Below are positions 12,001 through 24,889 of a DNA stretch of 64,000 nucleotides, in pieces. The position numbers and the translations under genes are program-made. Numbering within the stretch: the stretch's first letter is position 1; every line of letters starts with the position of its first letter. Origin of the DNA: Ustulina deusta (Eukaryota > Ascomycota > Sordariomycetes > Xylariales > Xylariaceae); assembly GCA_023159155.1 (NCBI GenBank), contig JAJNNX010000015.1:434001-498000 (forward strand), read 5' to 3'. The notes beneath the pieces were generated by a model that ran no database searches, was not told the DNA's origin, and saw only the letters and a list, made by a program, of their open reading frames with translations.

Positions 12001-13719
12001 TTTTTTTTTTAAAAATAAGATTAGTTTATTATTAAAAATCTTTTATAATATTACTTAATTAATCTAAGTTTTTTTTTTTAAGTTTTTTTTAAGTAGCTTA
12101 ATATAATTAATTTTAATTATTATAAACTTAATTATAATAAGCTTTTTTAAAATCTTTTTAATTAGTTATTTCTATTTATTTTAATAAAAATAATTCTAAA
12201 AATTTTATATAATTTTTTTAATAATAGCTTAGTTTTTTTTTTTTTTTAAAAATTATTATATAAACCCTTTTTATTTTAAGTTTAAAAATCTTAAGTTTTT
12301 TTTTAATTTTTTTAATTTTAGTTATTTTTAAAATAATTATTTTATTTTTAAAAAATTATTTTAATATTTAATAATATTTTTTTAATACTTAATTATATTA
12401 ATTAGCATTTTTTTATATTTTTAGGTTTATATTTTATTATTTGTAGCTAAAAAGTTTAACTATAATTATTAGCAAAAATTAAACTAATAAAAATAGATTA
12501 TTTAGCTAGATTAATTATTATTTTTAAGTTTTTATTAAAATATTTTGTTTTATTAATTATTTAATATTAATAATAATTTAAAATATTTAGTTTTTAAATT
12601 ATTAATTATTAATTTTTATAATATATATTAAATATTTATAGATTTTATTAATTATTTTGCTTTAGTAATTATAAAGTTTTTAAAGTTTAGCTAAACAAAC
12701 TATTTTTATTTTTAATTATTATTTAATTTATTATATAAACTTATAGCTAATTATTAAAAAAATAATTAATTTGTTTTAGTTATATATTTTAGCTAAAATA
12801 AATAAAAAATTAATAAAAAGATTTTTATTAATTTTATTTATTTTTTAAATCGGATAAACTATTAGAACTATTTTTATTATAGCTTTTTTTTGCTAATTAA
12901 ACACTTAAAACTTTAAGCTTTTAATTAAAGCAATCAATTAATATATTTTTTTTTATTATAAATAAAACAAGTTTTATTATTTTAATAAACATTTTTTTTT
13001 TATAATTAATACTTATTTTAACTATTTTAAAATAAATATTTTAAAACTTTTAAAGTTAACTAAAAATTAATAAATAAATTTATTAAAAATTTAATTATTT
13101 AAATTAGATTTTTGTTTAATTAAACTAATACATTTAATTTATTAATAATTTTTATAAGTTTGCTTAATATTATATATTAATTTAATAACTTTATTAATAA
13201 ATAATTTATAAAAACTTTATATAAATTTTTTTTTAAGTTTATATAAAAATAGTTCTATAATTTATATTTTTATTATAATTTAATAAATTAATATTTTTAC
13301 TAGCTTTATATATATAAATTTAAAATATTTTATAAATAATAATTATTTAATTAAAATTATAATAAACTATTAATAAAACTTAAATTATTTTAGTAATATT
13401 ACTAAATAGTTTTTTAATTAAATAAAAATATATTTTTATTAATTTTTTAATATATTTTTTTAATTAGCTTATAATATATTAAAATTAGTTATTTTTAGTT
13501 TAAAATATAGTAATATTTTTATTTAGTTTTTTTATTAGTTTATAAACCTAATTATTAAATAAAGCTTTATTTTTTATATTTTAGTTTTTTTAATATAAAT
13601 AAAGTTTAAAGTACTAAAAAATAAACTAATAAAATAAAAAATAAATAAAGTAATAAAACTAAAAAGTTTAAAATTAATATTTTTAAATATATTTTTTATT
13701 ATTAAATTATAGTTATTTT

Positions 13720-13898
13720 TGTTATAAATAGGAAGTTTACGAGGTCAGGTATAATATATGGAAAGATAAGTTGTATATTTGGTAAGGTTGGCTTATAAGA
13801 CTAAAGCTTATAAAAGGAAGATTTTTTATCGAAATAGGTGTAAATATAGTATATATATATAGTAAATATGCACCGGTCCTAGTATGCCAGGCATAATA
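13720..13898 (+). repeat. Left LTR of element B
   Basis: 179 bp. It contains AAGGTTGGCTTATAAGAC and ends GTATGCCAGGCATAATA. It differs from the right LTR almost only by C/T and G/A transitions. Confidence 0.88.
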
Positions 13899-14330
13899 AC
13901 TATTTTTTTTTCTTTAGTTAGGTTATTTTTAATTTAATATATATAAGTATGCAAGATGCAAAGTGTATAGTATAGGTGGGTAGTATATATGTGCATAGAT
14001 AAGGGGTGATTTAGGTACGGGGTTTATATAGAATTAGGGTAATATGTATGCAATTAATATAGTATAATTAATTAGGTATTTATAGGTGTAGGTATATAAG
14101 TATTTTTGTTATATTAGTAATATATAGTATTGTTATTATTATTAATATAAATATTTTAGTACTTATATAGTATTATTAATTAGGAGTTTTAGTATATATA
14201 TAGTATAGTATATATATATATATTATATACTTAAATATATAGTAAATTTTAATGCTAGTAATTTAAGCGTGGGCTATATATAAATTGCTTATAAAGCTAA
14301 TCTAGTTTTATATAAATATTTTAGCTTAGT

Positions 14331-14367
<37 letters not shown>

Positions 14368-17300
14368 CTGCTGCTATTATTTTAGTTAGTTTTAGCTACT
14401 CTTTTACTTTGCCGCTATTATTTTTTACTTTTTCTGTATTTTTTTTACTTTTTTTTTTTTTTTTTTTTTTTATATTAGTATTACTATATTTAATACTAAC
14501 TTTATTGGTTTTTTTTAGATAATAAGCTTTTTATTATTTGTTGCAACTATTGCTTCTAGTGTAAGGCTTATTAAAAAGTAATTAATAACTGTAACTATTA
14601 TAACTATAAGCGTTATATATATAAATAAAGTATATGTGCTAAAAATAAAATATATAAGCGCAAAGCTACTAAAGATTTGGTTTATAGAGCGTATATGTAT
14701 TAACGCTGTTTTAGTAGTGTTTATAACAGGGTTTAGCCTAATTTTAGCTGGCCTATCTAGGTTGTTTATATAATAAAAAAGGCGGGGGTTTCTTTTTGTA
14801 GTAAATATTAAAAAGGCAAAAAAATATATAAGCTAGTAAATATAATTATATTTATTTTATATTAGTATTTTTGCTAATTTAGATATATTATATAATTAGA
14901 TTTTAGGTTTAATATTTTTTAATATAGTTTATATAAACAAATTGTTAGACTAGTTTTATTAGTTTTTTGATTTTAAATTAGATAAAAATAATTATAAAGT
15001 TATAAATAAAACAGGTTTAGGTACTTAATAAGCGCTTTTAAAGTTTTGTTAGCAACTTGCTAATATTTAATTTTATTTGTTAAAAATATTTTATTGCCTT
15101 ATAATAACTTATTGCTTTTAGTTTAAAATTACTAGTATTTTAAGCAATTTAAAAATAAATAGTTCTATTTTTATTTTATAGTATATTTATTAATTATTTA
15201 TATAGGTTTAGGATATTTATACTATATATATTTAAATAATAGTATAGTAAAAAAATATATAGCTTTAAATAGTAATATATATTTTTTTTAATGCTATAAG
15301 TATTTTTATTTATTTTTAATTCGTAAAGTTATTTAATATAATTAAATACCGGCTTAACGCTAGGTATATTTCTATAAAAATATTTTATGCTTTTAATTTA
15401 AGGATTATAGTTATATATTATAGATATTAGCTATTTATTGTTTTATATTAGAAATATAAAAAGTAGTAATAAGTACTACTAATTAAATTACTTAGACTAC
15501 TAAATTAGCTAATATAGCTAATATAAATATTACTTATTTTAATAAAATCTAATTTTAGAGGTAGTTTATATATAGCTTAATAGTAAAGTATAAATTAAGT
15601 ATTTAAAGTAGTTAGTTTAATTTTAACTATATAAGTATTTATAGGTTTATTTTTGTTAATTTGTTAGAATTTCGGGCTAATATAATTATAAAAGTAGTAA
15701 GTCCCTAAGTAATAAAACAAAATACTTTTAAATAAAAATAGAATTAATCGATCTTTTTTTATAACTAGTTCGGGCATAAATTGTTAGGTTAAAAGTTCTT
15801 TTTTTTTTAGTAACTTTGCTATTGTTCAAAAGTTTATATTGCTTTAAGTGCTATAATATTAATAGCTAATACTTATTAGTTATATTTAGTTAGCTAGCCT
15901 TTTTATTTAACTTTATAGTATAACTTATAGTTATATATTTGTTTTGCTATTATATTTTTAATTTTTTATTTATTTAAGTTGTTTATAAGGTTTAATATAA
16001 GTAAATTATATATAGTATTAGCTTTCTAAAGTTTAAATAGTTAAATAAAAAAAATATTATAAAAATGGGTATATTATGCTAAAAATATAAAGCAATATAT
16101 TTATAATCTAATATAACTAAAGATTTAGAATAGGCTAATAAACTTAAGTATAAGTTTAGAATATTTAAAACTTAAGTTCTTTATAAATAATGCTATTATA
16201 TTTCTAATTTTATAAATTATAAGTTTATATTTAATATTATAGTATTTTTAATGCTTTTTAATTATAATTTGCTATTTATTTTTTAAGTTGTTTTTAATAG
16301 TTTATAGTTTTTGTAATTGTTTTTGTACTACTAGTACCCCTTTTAAAGTAAAGTTATTTTTAATAAATAGTTTAAACTCTAATATATAGCTATATAGGGC
16401 TTTAAAAGGTAATTTGCTAGTTATATTATTAATAATTAAATTAATCGCAAAATATACTTAAAGGAATAGTTATAACTAATTAGTTTGTTTGCTATTAATA
16501 AAACATTTAAGGTAGTTTTTAATTGTTTGATTTATATGTTTTGTTTACTTGTTAGTTCTGGGGTAAAATATAACTAAATATCTTTTTTTGATTTTAAAGT
16601 AATAATATAGGTTTAATTAGAAATAATTAATAAAAAAAGAGCCGCAGTCTAACATAATATTTATAAGACTTTTATAAATATATTTAATTTTTTAATAAAA
16701 TAGGGTAGCAAGCTATATTAAAATTATTTTAGTATTAATAAAAAATAAATATATTAATTTAATAAATCTATTAATAATTACTAAAATATAATTAATTTAG
16801 TAGTTTTTATAAAAAGTTAAAAATAGTCTAACTATAAAATTTATAAATAGTTTTTGTATAGGAGCTAAAAGTATAAGTAGGGCATTAAATTTGCTATATT
16901 TTTAATAATGTTTTATTTTTGATCCAAAGCATATTATATAACTACTTATATAATTATTAATATTTGTTTTTATTTTTAGTTAAAAGAACTTGTACTATAA
17001 TAGTTTAAGTATATGTTTTTATTTAAAGTGCTTTATTAATAAGTTATTATAGTATAATTTAATAAGCTAAAAATAAATAGATTTTTTTAAAAAAATATAA
17101 ACTTTATTTTTATAATATAAAAAAAATCTTTTAATTATTTATTAAAAATTTATAAGTTTTTTAATATTAATACGTTTTTTAATTAATTTATATTTAAGGT
17201 TTTTTTATTAAATATTTTAAATTATATTTTATAAACTTTATAATATATTTAGATTTTAGAAGTTTTTATTACTTATAATTATTTGTGCCTATATATATAT

Positions 17301-20300
17301 AACTGCTTATATAAAAATAGTTCTTTTTTTAGAAGGTTAGGCAGCATATATTTTGTTTATTAATACTTTTAAATACTTATTAAAAATCTTAGTTTATACT
17401 ACTATAATTTTTTTTTTTAGTATTAAAAAAAAATTAATATTTTGGAGCAAATTATTTATATAATTAGGTTAGTGCAATAGAAGATTAGCCCTATTTTGTT
17501 TGCTTTGCTTATATTTAATAATAAAATCAAAAAAAACTAAATATATATATTAATAAGCTTGCTTTTTATTTAGTTTTAGAGTTTTTATAAATGCTTAAAG
17601 ATTGCTATAATTAGTTAATATTTTAATTAGTAATTTATTTTTTTAAAAATAATACTACTAATATTTAAAATATTTTATAATTATAAATATTTTTTAATTT
17701 AAAGTTCTATAGTTCGATTTTATATTAGTAAACTTATAAAAATAAAATATAACGGGACGTTATTTATTTTAATTATTTTTTTAAAAAAGATTTTTTATTA
17801 GTACTGCTTTAAAAAAATTAGTTTTTATTAATATTTGCTTTTTAGGGTTAAAATATATATAAAAAATAGCTTTTTTAAATAAGTTCTAAAGCTTTTTAAA
17901 AGCTTTTATTATAGGACGGTCTAAAAAAATTTAATTTTTTTTTATTTTAGTTATGCTTTTTTTTAAATACTAGGTTAGAAAAGCAGTAACTTAAAAATAT
18001 TTTTTAATAAAACATTAATAAAAGTTATAAAACCTTAAGAACTATTGCAGTTTATAATAAAAACTAAAAAATAGTTATTATTTAATTGTATTAATATAAT
18101 TAAGGTTTATTTTAATGCTTTAACTAGATATAATATATTTAAAGAATTTAAGTTTTTTTTAATAGAACTAATATTTTAAAAGCTTAATATATAGCTTAAT
18201 ATTTTAGAGTTTTTTAATAATTTTTTAAATATGTTTTATATAAGATTTTTTGTTTATAAAAAATATAAAAATATTATTTAAATATATAATATAAAATATA
18301 TTTAAAATATTATTAAATATTTTATATATATAGTTCTAAAAAATAATAGAGGTATTATATAAACTTATAAGTATAACTAAAAATTTATAATAGCTATAAT
18401 ATATATAAAAAGCTATTTTTTATTTATTTATTTTTTAATTTAGATATAATAATAGGCGTTTTTAAAATTGATTTTAATAAATATTTTAATATATATAAAT
18501 CTATTTATTAATTCTAAAATAAAAATAAAAATATAGCAATTTTTTTGCGTAATACGGTTAAATTTTTTATAGTTTATATATAGTTTTAAACTTTTATTTT
18601 TTTTAAAAACAAATAGAATAAAAGCTTTAGCTAAGCTTTTAGATTTTTATATTTTTTTATTAGTTATTATTTTTATAAGCTATTTTTAAAGTTTTTTAAG
18701 TTTGTTTTGGGCTAATAAATAAATAGAATAATAAAATATTATAGCGTTGTTTTATAAATTAATTACTAAGTTTTTTTGTTTAGAATATAAAAAAATATTA
18801 GTTTTGTTAGTATTAAAGAAATTGGCTAGGTTGTAAAATTCTAACGGAACACTTTTAAAACTAGTGCAATTTTTTTTAGTTTTTAATTCTTTTAATTAAA
18901 AAGGTTTAAAAAAATATATAATAGCTTAATAATATTTTTTATTTTTATAAGCTCTAGCAAATTAATAAGTTATAATTAATTTAAAATGTTTAAGTTTTAA
19001 GTTATAGAACTAGCAATTTAAATTTGAATTAAATATAATTTTTTAGTTTTTTAGTATAGTTTGGAAAAAAAGCACTAGATTTTTTTCTAACTAATTATTT
19101 TAGTTAATAATAATATAGGTATACTAAAATTTTTAGGTTACTTTATAGCTATTAGTAAGTTTATAAATAATTTAATAAGCGCTATAACTAAAAAATCTAT
19201 TTTTAGTAATATATTATAAAATATAAATATAAAATAAAGCTTTTTCTAGTTTGTTATATAAAGCAAAAGTATAACTAATATAATTATATTTAATATAAAA
19301 ATCTAAATTAATAAATATTTTTAATAGAAGTTTTTTTAAACTAATAAAATAAATATTATATAAAATATAAAATTAATATAAAACAAGTATAAAAAGCTAT
19401 AGTTTTAATTTAAGCTTTATAACTAAAACTAAAATTATTTTTTGTTTTTTTAATTATTACTTAAATATTTATTAAAATATATTAAAAAATTATATAAATA
19501 ATTTTAGTCCAAATAATAATTGTTTTTTTATAAATAATAAAATATATTAAAGTTTTTTTATTTTTAGTTTAACTAAGTTTTTTAAATCTAATATTTTTAA
19601 TTTTTTAATAAGTATTACTAGTTAAGTTTTTTATAGTTATAACTAATATAACTTATTTTTTTATAATTAAAGCAAAAAAAATCTTAAGTATTACTATTTT
19701 GTTTTAAGTAATTATTAAAGTTACTTTATAGCTATTTTTAAAATATATTAAAAATATATTAGCTAAAATATTTAAAAAGTAATAATTTTTTAAATATATA
19801 ATTATTAAAGAGTTATTAATTTAAATAAAGTTATTTTAGCTAATTATAGTACTAACAATTATTTTAGTTCTAAACTATATTATAGTACTTTTAGCTTTAA
19901 TAAAAATAATCTTTGTTATTAAGATATTTTTATTTAAAAAAGCTTTAGTATTATTGCTAATTTTAAAGTTTATTAATATTAGTTCGGTTAATATTTAAAT
20001 ATAAAAGTTTTTATTAAAGCTTTATAGTTTTAAAAGCAAAGGTTATTAGTTCTTAATAACGCTATGCTATATTTATTATTATTAATCTCTTTTAAGGTAA
20101 TAGATTATTAAAATTTATAATTTTTTATTAGAATAGATTGGTTAGTTTTTAGTAATATAATATAGCTTTTTTATTATTGTTTTGTTATTTTTTTTAAATT
20201 TTGATTTAAAAAAAAAATTAATTAATTATTTTAAAGTTTTAATTAGTTTATTACTAAGTTTTTTTTAATTGCTAGCTAATATTTATAGCAAAAAAAATTA

Positions 20301-21208
20301 ATTAATAAATTAAAGTTTTAGTCTAGTTAATAAAAATTTTTTAATTAGATTTATAAAAAAAATAATTTTAGTACGTTTTTTTTTAAAAAAAAACTTAATA
20401 CTAGTTTTTATAATTTTAGTTTATTTTGCTAACTATATAAATAATTTAAATCTAAACTTATTAGAACTTTTTTTGCAAACTTTTAAATATAGATTTTAGT
20501 TTTTTAATTTATTTAACTTATTAGTTATAAATAAACTATATAATAAGCAAAAAATATTTAAATTTTAAAAAGTAATTAAAATTAATGTTTGATTTTTTAT
20601 TATTATTGTAGTATTTATAATAATAAAGTAATTAATAGTTAGAACTGCTTAGATCTAACTTATTAAATAATAATAAAAAAATAATAAAATAAGTAATAAG
20701 CTAAAATTAAAAAAGTTATATTATTTTTAGTGCTAACTTTTATATTTTAAGTAAAAAATATAAAAAAAATCTAAAAAATTAAAAAATTTAAAGTTTTTTA
20801 AATCTTCAGCTTTTTTTTAATACTTATATTTTTTAGGTTTTTATTTTAATATTAATTTATATATATTTATAAATTAAGATTTTTTTAATTTAAAAGCAAG
20901 TTATTTTTATTTTTTTAGCTATTTACTTATTTTTTTAAGTTTTGTTTTAAACTAAATATTTTATTATAATAAAAATTAATTAGTACTTTTAAGTTATAAA
21001 GTATTATTATTATTTTAGTAACTAAGTATTAAACTACTATTAAGTTTTAATTTTTAATTTTTATTTAGAAAAAAATCGGTATAGCTTTATTAGTTATTTA
21101 TAGCTAATTTATTTTTTTTAAAAAGTATTAATCTAGTTAATAATCCGGGGTTTTTAGGGGTTATTATATAAATATATTATAAATAATTTTAAAAAAAAGC
21201 TTTAGAAT

Positions 21209-21387
21209 TATTATAAATAGGAAGTTTATAAGGTTAGGTATAATATATAAAAAGATAAGTTATATATTTAGTAAGGTTGGCTTATAAGACTAAAGTTTAT
21301 AGGAGGAAGATTTTTTATTGAAGTAGGTGCGGATATGGTATATATATATAGTAAGTGTGCACCGGTCCCAGTATGCCAGGCATAACA
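21209..21387 (+). repeat. Right LTR of element B
   Basis: 179 bp. It ends CAGTATGCCAGGCATAACA, which preserves the canonical CA end. Its start has been changed from TG to TA. Confidence 0.88.
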
Positions 21388-21952
21388 ATTTTTTAAAAGT
21401 ATTAAAATAAACATATTAAAAAATTAACGTTTTATTTTTTTTTTTTATTAAAAAAGTTCTATTAAAACTAATATAAAATTATAAACCTATATAATTATAA
21501 TATTTATTAATATATTTTTAAATATATTATTTATTTTAAATTATTTTAGTTCTAGTTTAAATTTTGCTTTTTTAAATTTTTTTTTAAATATTAGTTCGCT
21601 TAAAACATTTATAAAAAAATCTAATATTTAAATTTTTTTTTTAAAATTATTTAATAATAAAAAGCTAGCTATATTTAAAAATTAAAGTTATTCTAATTGT
21701 TTAAAAACTAAAAATAAAATAAAAATATTTAAAGTTAGGTTTTTTATAAATTATTAGCTTTTAAGTAGTATAAAAGTTAAAAGTTTTATTTAAATTATAT
21801 TAAAATTAGGTTTATATTATAAAATATATAATTTTTTGTATTAGGTATATAACTAAGAAAAAAAGTTTATTTATGTTTTATTAACTATAACAAAATAAAA
21901 ACTATATATTTATTAAATATTTATTAATAAATAATTAGTAAGCTTAAAATAA

Positions 21953-22173
21953 TATTATAATTAGTTAAATAAAGCTTTTATAGCTAGTTTATTAATACTA
22001 TAAATAAAGATTTTAAATTAAAAAAAAAAAAATCAGAGTTTATAAAATAAATAAATATAAACTTTATATATATAGCTATAAAGTTAGGTTGGTCCGTACG
22101 TAGACTTCTTTTTTTATTGCTATATAGGTCTGGAGCTTTTGCAAGTCTTGCTAAAACTATACTACCTATTATA
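21953..22173 (+). repeat. Right LTR of element A
   Basis: 221 bp copy of 8791-9022. The start reads TATTATAAT (TG changed to TA), the poly-A tract is shorter (about 13) and the end is CTATTATA, followed by the target duplication GTTTT. Confidence 0.85.
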
Positions 22174-22178
22174 GTTTT

Positions 22179-23844
22179 AAATTTAAAAATATTTAGTAAT
22201 ATATTTTATTATTATAATATATTATAACTATTTAGATTATATTAAAATATTTATATATTATTTTTTTATATAATTTATTTTATATTAAAAATAATAAATA
22301 ATTAATGTTTAAATTTAAAAATATACTAATATAAAACTAATAGTTATTACTAGCAATTTATATAATATTAATATTTTTTAGCTAATTAACTATTTTTATT
22401 TTTAAACTATTTATATATAACTTATACTATTTATATATATTTTTTTAATGTTTTATTTTAAAAGTATTTATAAATATTTTAAAGTATTTTAAAAACTTTT
22501 ATTATTATAAAAAACTTATTATTATTTTTTAAAGCAGTAATAACTTTTATAATCTTAAAATTTATATATTTATTTAGCTAATAATATTAGTTATTTAACT
22601 ATAATTATAATAAATTAATATTTTTAATATTAATAAAATAGTTATTATAGTTACTTAAATAAATAAAAATATTAGTTTTTTTTAAACAACTTTATAACTA
22701 AAGTTTAATTTTTTGCTATAAAAACTTTTTTTATATATTACTAATAATATAAGTTATTATTATATATTTTATATTAATTAACTATTTATTAAGCAATTTT
22801 TTTATTTTATTTAGCTATTTTAAATAAAATTTGAACTTTTTATATAGCTAGATTTTAAAAACTTTATTAAATTTTATATTTAGTAGTTAAAAATAGGCCG
22901 TAAAACTAGGCAAGATTATTACTATTAAAATATTTATATTTTTTAGCGCTTTTTTAATCTATAGGGTTTTATAAAAATTATTTATATTTATTATTAATAA
23001 ATAGTTATTTTTTTTAGTATAAATAACTAGGTTTATTCTAATTTATTTTTTAAATAATTTTTTGTTATTATATATAGTAATATTAAACTTTATATTAATA
23101 TTTTTATAATATAGTAGTTTTTTTTTAGTAAAAATATTGTTTTTATTATAAAAAATAATTAAAAGCTTTAATTTTTATATATATAACTTATTAGAAATTA
23201 TTACTAAAACTAGTATTACTTAGTGTTTTTTTTTTTTTTTATTACTTTTTTTTTAATTAATTTAATATTTATAAAATTATATATATAATTTATTAAAAAC
23301 TTAAAAAATATTAAAGTTTTATTTATATTAATAATTAAATAATAATAAAACTTGCTAAAACTAATATTTTTAGCAAAATTATTTATTAATATAGTATTAA
23401 ATTAAAACTAATTATATTTAAAATATTTTTTAATAAACTATAAAAATATATTAGTAGAGCTAATTATTTTTTTACATTTTTTTATAAATATATATATAAT
23501 TTAGTAATAACTAATTTAATAACGCTATAAGAACTTTTTAAATTATTTATTTAAAAATATAAATATATTATTATAATTAAAATAAAAAATACTAAAAATA
23601 ACTATTATTTTTTGTTTGAACTAAATAGTTATTATTAATTTTTGATTTTGTTTTATTTAATAAAATTTCTTTTATAATATTACTTTTAATTCTAGCTAGT
23701 AAAAACTAAACTAAAAAATATAACTACTAAAAATTATTTTTTGTTATATTTACTAATTAGAAATATATTGCTTGCTAAATATTTTAAAATATATAATAGC
23801 TTTTTAAAAAAAAAAGTTTATAAAAGCTTTTTTTAATAATAAAT
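22179..23844. other. RIP-degraded residue of the outer transposon body
   Basis: Extremely AT-rich DNA between element A and the solo LTR, with almost no CpA or TpG. No open frame is visible. By position it belongs to the body of the outer TIR element, with similar stretches at 7951-8785 and 24113-24582. Confidence 0.6.
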
Positions 23845-23849
23845 AAAAT

Positions 23850-24107
23850 TGTTGGATTAATCGTACGCAATTATGGACCCCTTCGTACGAAGGGGTCTAG
23901 CCAAGGGGGGTCTAGGCCAAGGGGTCCAGCCAGGGACCACCTACAGACCCCTCCGTACGGAGGGGTATATAGGGGGCTCCCACCTCCCCATTTCCTTCCT
24001 TTCTTTCCTTCCTTTTGAGTGTGGCATATAGTGAATAGACTGTATTCCACCAACCTTGCAGGCATGTACTGCTGCCTTGGAAATATGCAGTACACTCCAT
24101 TCAAACA
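23850..24107 (+). mobile_element. Solo LTR (258 bp), not RIP-mutated, TSD AAAAT
   Basis: A GC-normal 258-bp island inside AT-rich DNA. It begins TGTTGGATTAATCG and ends CTCCATTCAAACA, with TG...CA ends. It is flanked by the 5-bp duplication AAAAT (23845-23849 and 24108-24112). It contains two strong palindromes (ACCCCTTCGTACGAAGGGGT near 23877 and CCCCTCCGTACGGAGGGG near 23950), a TATATAGG box near 23967 and a CT-rich tract. Lacking internal sequence, it is best read as a solo LTR. It probably escaped RIP because it is short or arrived after RIP. Short antisense reading frames here are not genes. Confidence 0.8.
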
Positions 24108-24582
24108 AAAATATTAATAAAAATTTAGCTTTTATTTATTAATATATATTTATTATTAATATTTAAATTAAATAAGATTTAATAATTTTTAATAAATAAT
24201 AATATTTTTTTTTTTTTTGCTTTAAATAATACTTATAGACCTATTTAATAAGCTTTAAAAAGTTATATTTAGTTTTTATAATATTTTTTTTTATTTAATT
24301 ATATAGTTTAAATATAAGTAGTAGTATTAAAGCTATTTTAGTTAGGTTAGCAAGCTATATTAATTAGTTATATTGCTAATATTATTATAAATTTATATAA
24401 TTTAGCTAGAATTAAAAGATTTAGCTATTTTATATAATTTAGCTATATATTCTAGCTATAAACCTGTTTAGCTAACAAAAATTAGCACTATACAAATATT
24501 CCGTTAAAAATAAGCATATTTATATAATATTTGCTTAGGTAAATGTTTTCTAATTATGGTTTAGCGGAGAAGATTATTGTAT

Positions 24583-24625
24583 GCCAAGCTATTAGCGCCG
24601 GTCAAGTTCTAATCGAGGAATGCGG
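24583..24625 (-). repeat. Right terminal inverted repeat of the outer DNA transposon
   Basis: Reverse complement of 7908-7950 except positions 24590 and 24617, both transitions. It is followed by TA and then normal-composition DNA leading to the HeLo-like gene. Confidence 0.85.
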
Positions 24626-24809
24626 TACTATATTTATAGTACGTTACACAATCCGGCATGCCAAATACGTATGAACCATCGTGTTCTGGTCCAGACCTCT
24701 AGGTAGTTCATGACACGCGACCCAACTTTCAGGGTCTGCCTTACCTCCCCACATAGTATTACTGGATACCTAGTGTAATAGAGCAGTTTTAGCATTTGTA
24801 TTAGTAGTA

Positions 24810-24827
24810 CCCCCCCCCCCCCCCCCC
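24810..24827 (+). repeat. Poly-C tract (18 C)
   Basis: An uninterrupted run of 18 C lies 62 bp before the start codon of the HeLo-like gene. It may be a promoter homopolymer or an assembly-sensitive site; its length is likely variable. Confidence 0.9.
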
Positions 24828-24889
24828 ATATCAAATTGCTGTTTGATGGCTCTGACGCTTTTGCCTATACTACCTACACTAAGTTTGAC

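Larger units (their letters stand above)
13720..21387. mobile_element. LTR retrotransposon B nested in A, TSD ATTTT
   Basis: Both LTRs are exactly 179 bp (13720-13898 and 21209-21387) and are flanked by the same 5-bp duplication, ATTTT (13715-13719 and 21388-21392). The LTR has short terminal inverted repeats TGTTAT/ATAACA; one base of each pair has been altered in one copy or the other by a transition. Total length is 7668 bp, typical of Gypsy-type elements. The 5' internal part (13.9-15.0 kb) is slightly less AT-rich and has long T tracts at 14332-14365 and 14450-14470. No intact frame remains, so protein content and orientation are not readable. Confidence 0.88.
8791..22173. mobile_element. 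LTR retrotransposon A (split by element B), TSD GTTTT
   Basis: Direct LTRs lie at 8791-9022 and 21953-22173. The identical 5-bp duplications GTTTT flank the outside (8786-8790 and 22174-22178). The element is interrupted by element B; without B and its duplication it would be about 5.7 kb, a normal size for a fungal LTR element. The internal DNA is RIP-saturated and no gag or pol frame survives. The internal sequence after the 5' LTR is also found after 59211 and 61447, so at least three copies of this family are in the window. Gypsy versus Copia cannot be decided, nor can orientation. Confidence 0.85.
7908..24625. mobile_element. RIP-mutated DNA transposon with 43-bp TIRs, carrying nested retrotransposons
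   Basis: The AT-rich block begins and ends with the same 43-bp sequence in inverted orientation (7908-7950 and 24583-24625). It matches ungapped at 41 of 43 positions; the two differences are transitions (T/C and G/A), as RIP would produce. Both outer edges are flanked by TA (7906-7907 and 24626-24627), compatible with a TA target duplication as in Tc1/mariner/pogo elements. Removing the two nested LTR elements and the solo LTR with their 5-bp duplications leaves about 3067 bp, a reasonable size for a DNA transposon. The residual body (7951-8790, 22174-23849, 24108-24582) is so RIP-mutated that no transposase frame can be read, so the superfamily is uncertain. Confidence 0.72.

Noticed and set aside
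23871..24104. Short minus-strand frames at the solo LTR
   Set aside because: They lie in palindromic LTR sequence with TG...CA ends and a target duplication; not genes.
7950..24580. AT-rich block as a centromere or mitochondrial insertion
   Set aside because: LTR pairs with matching 5-bp duplications and TIRs at the borders explain the block as RIP-mutated transposons. No mitochondrial genes are recognisable.
24634..24834. Minus-strand frame beginning in the poly-C tract
   Set aside because: Starts within poly-G on that strand and has no recognisable protein; treated as upstream DNA of the HeLo-like gene.
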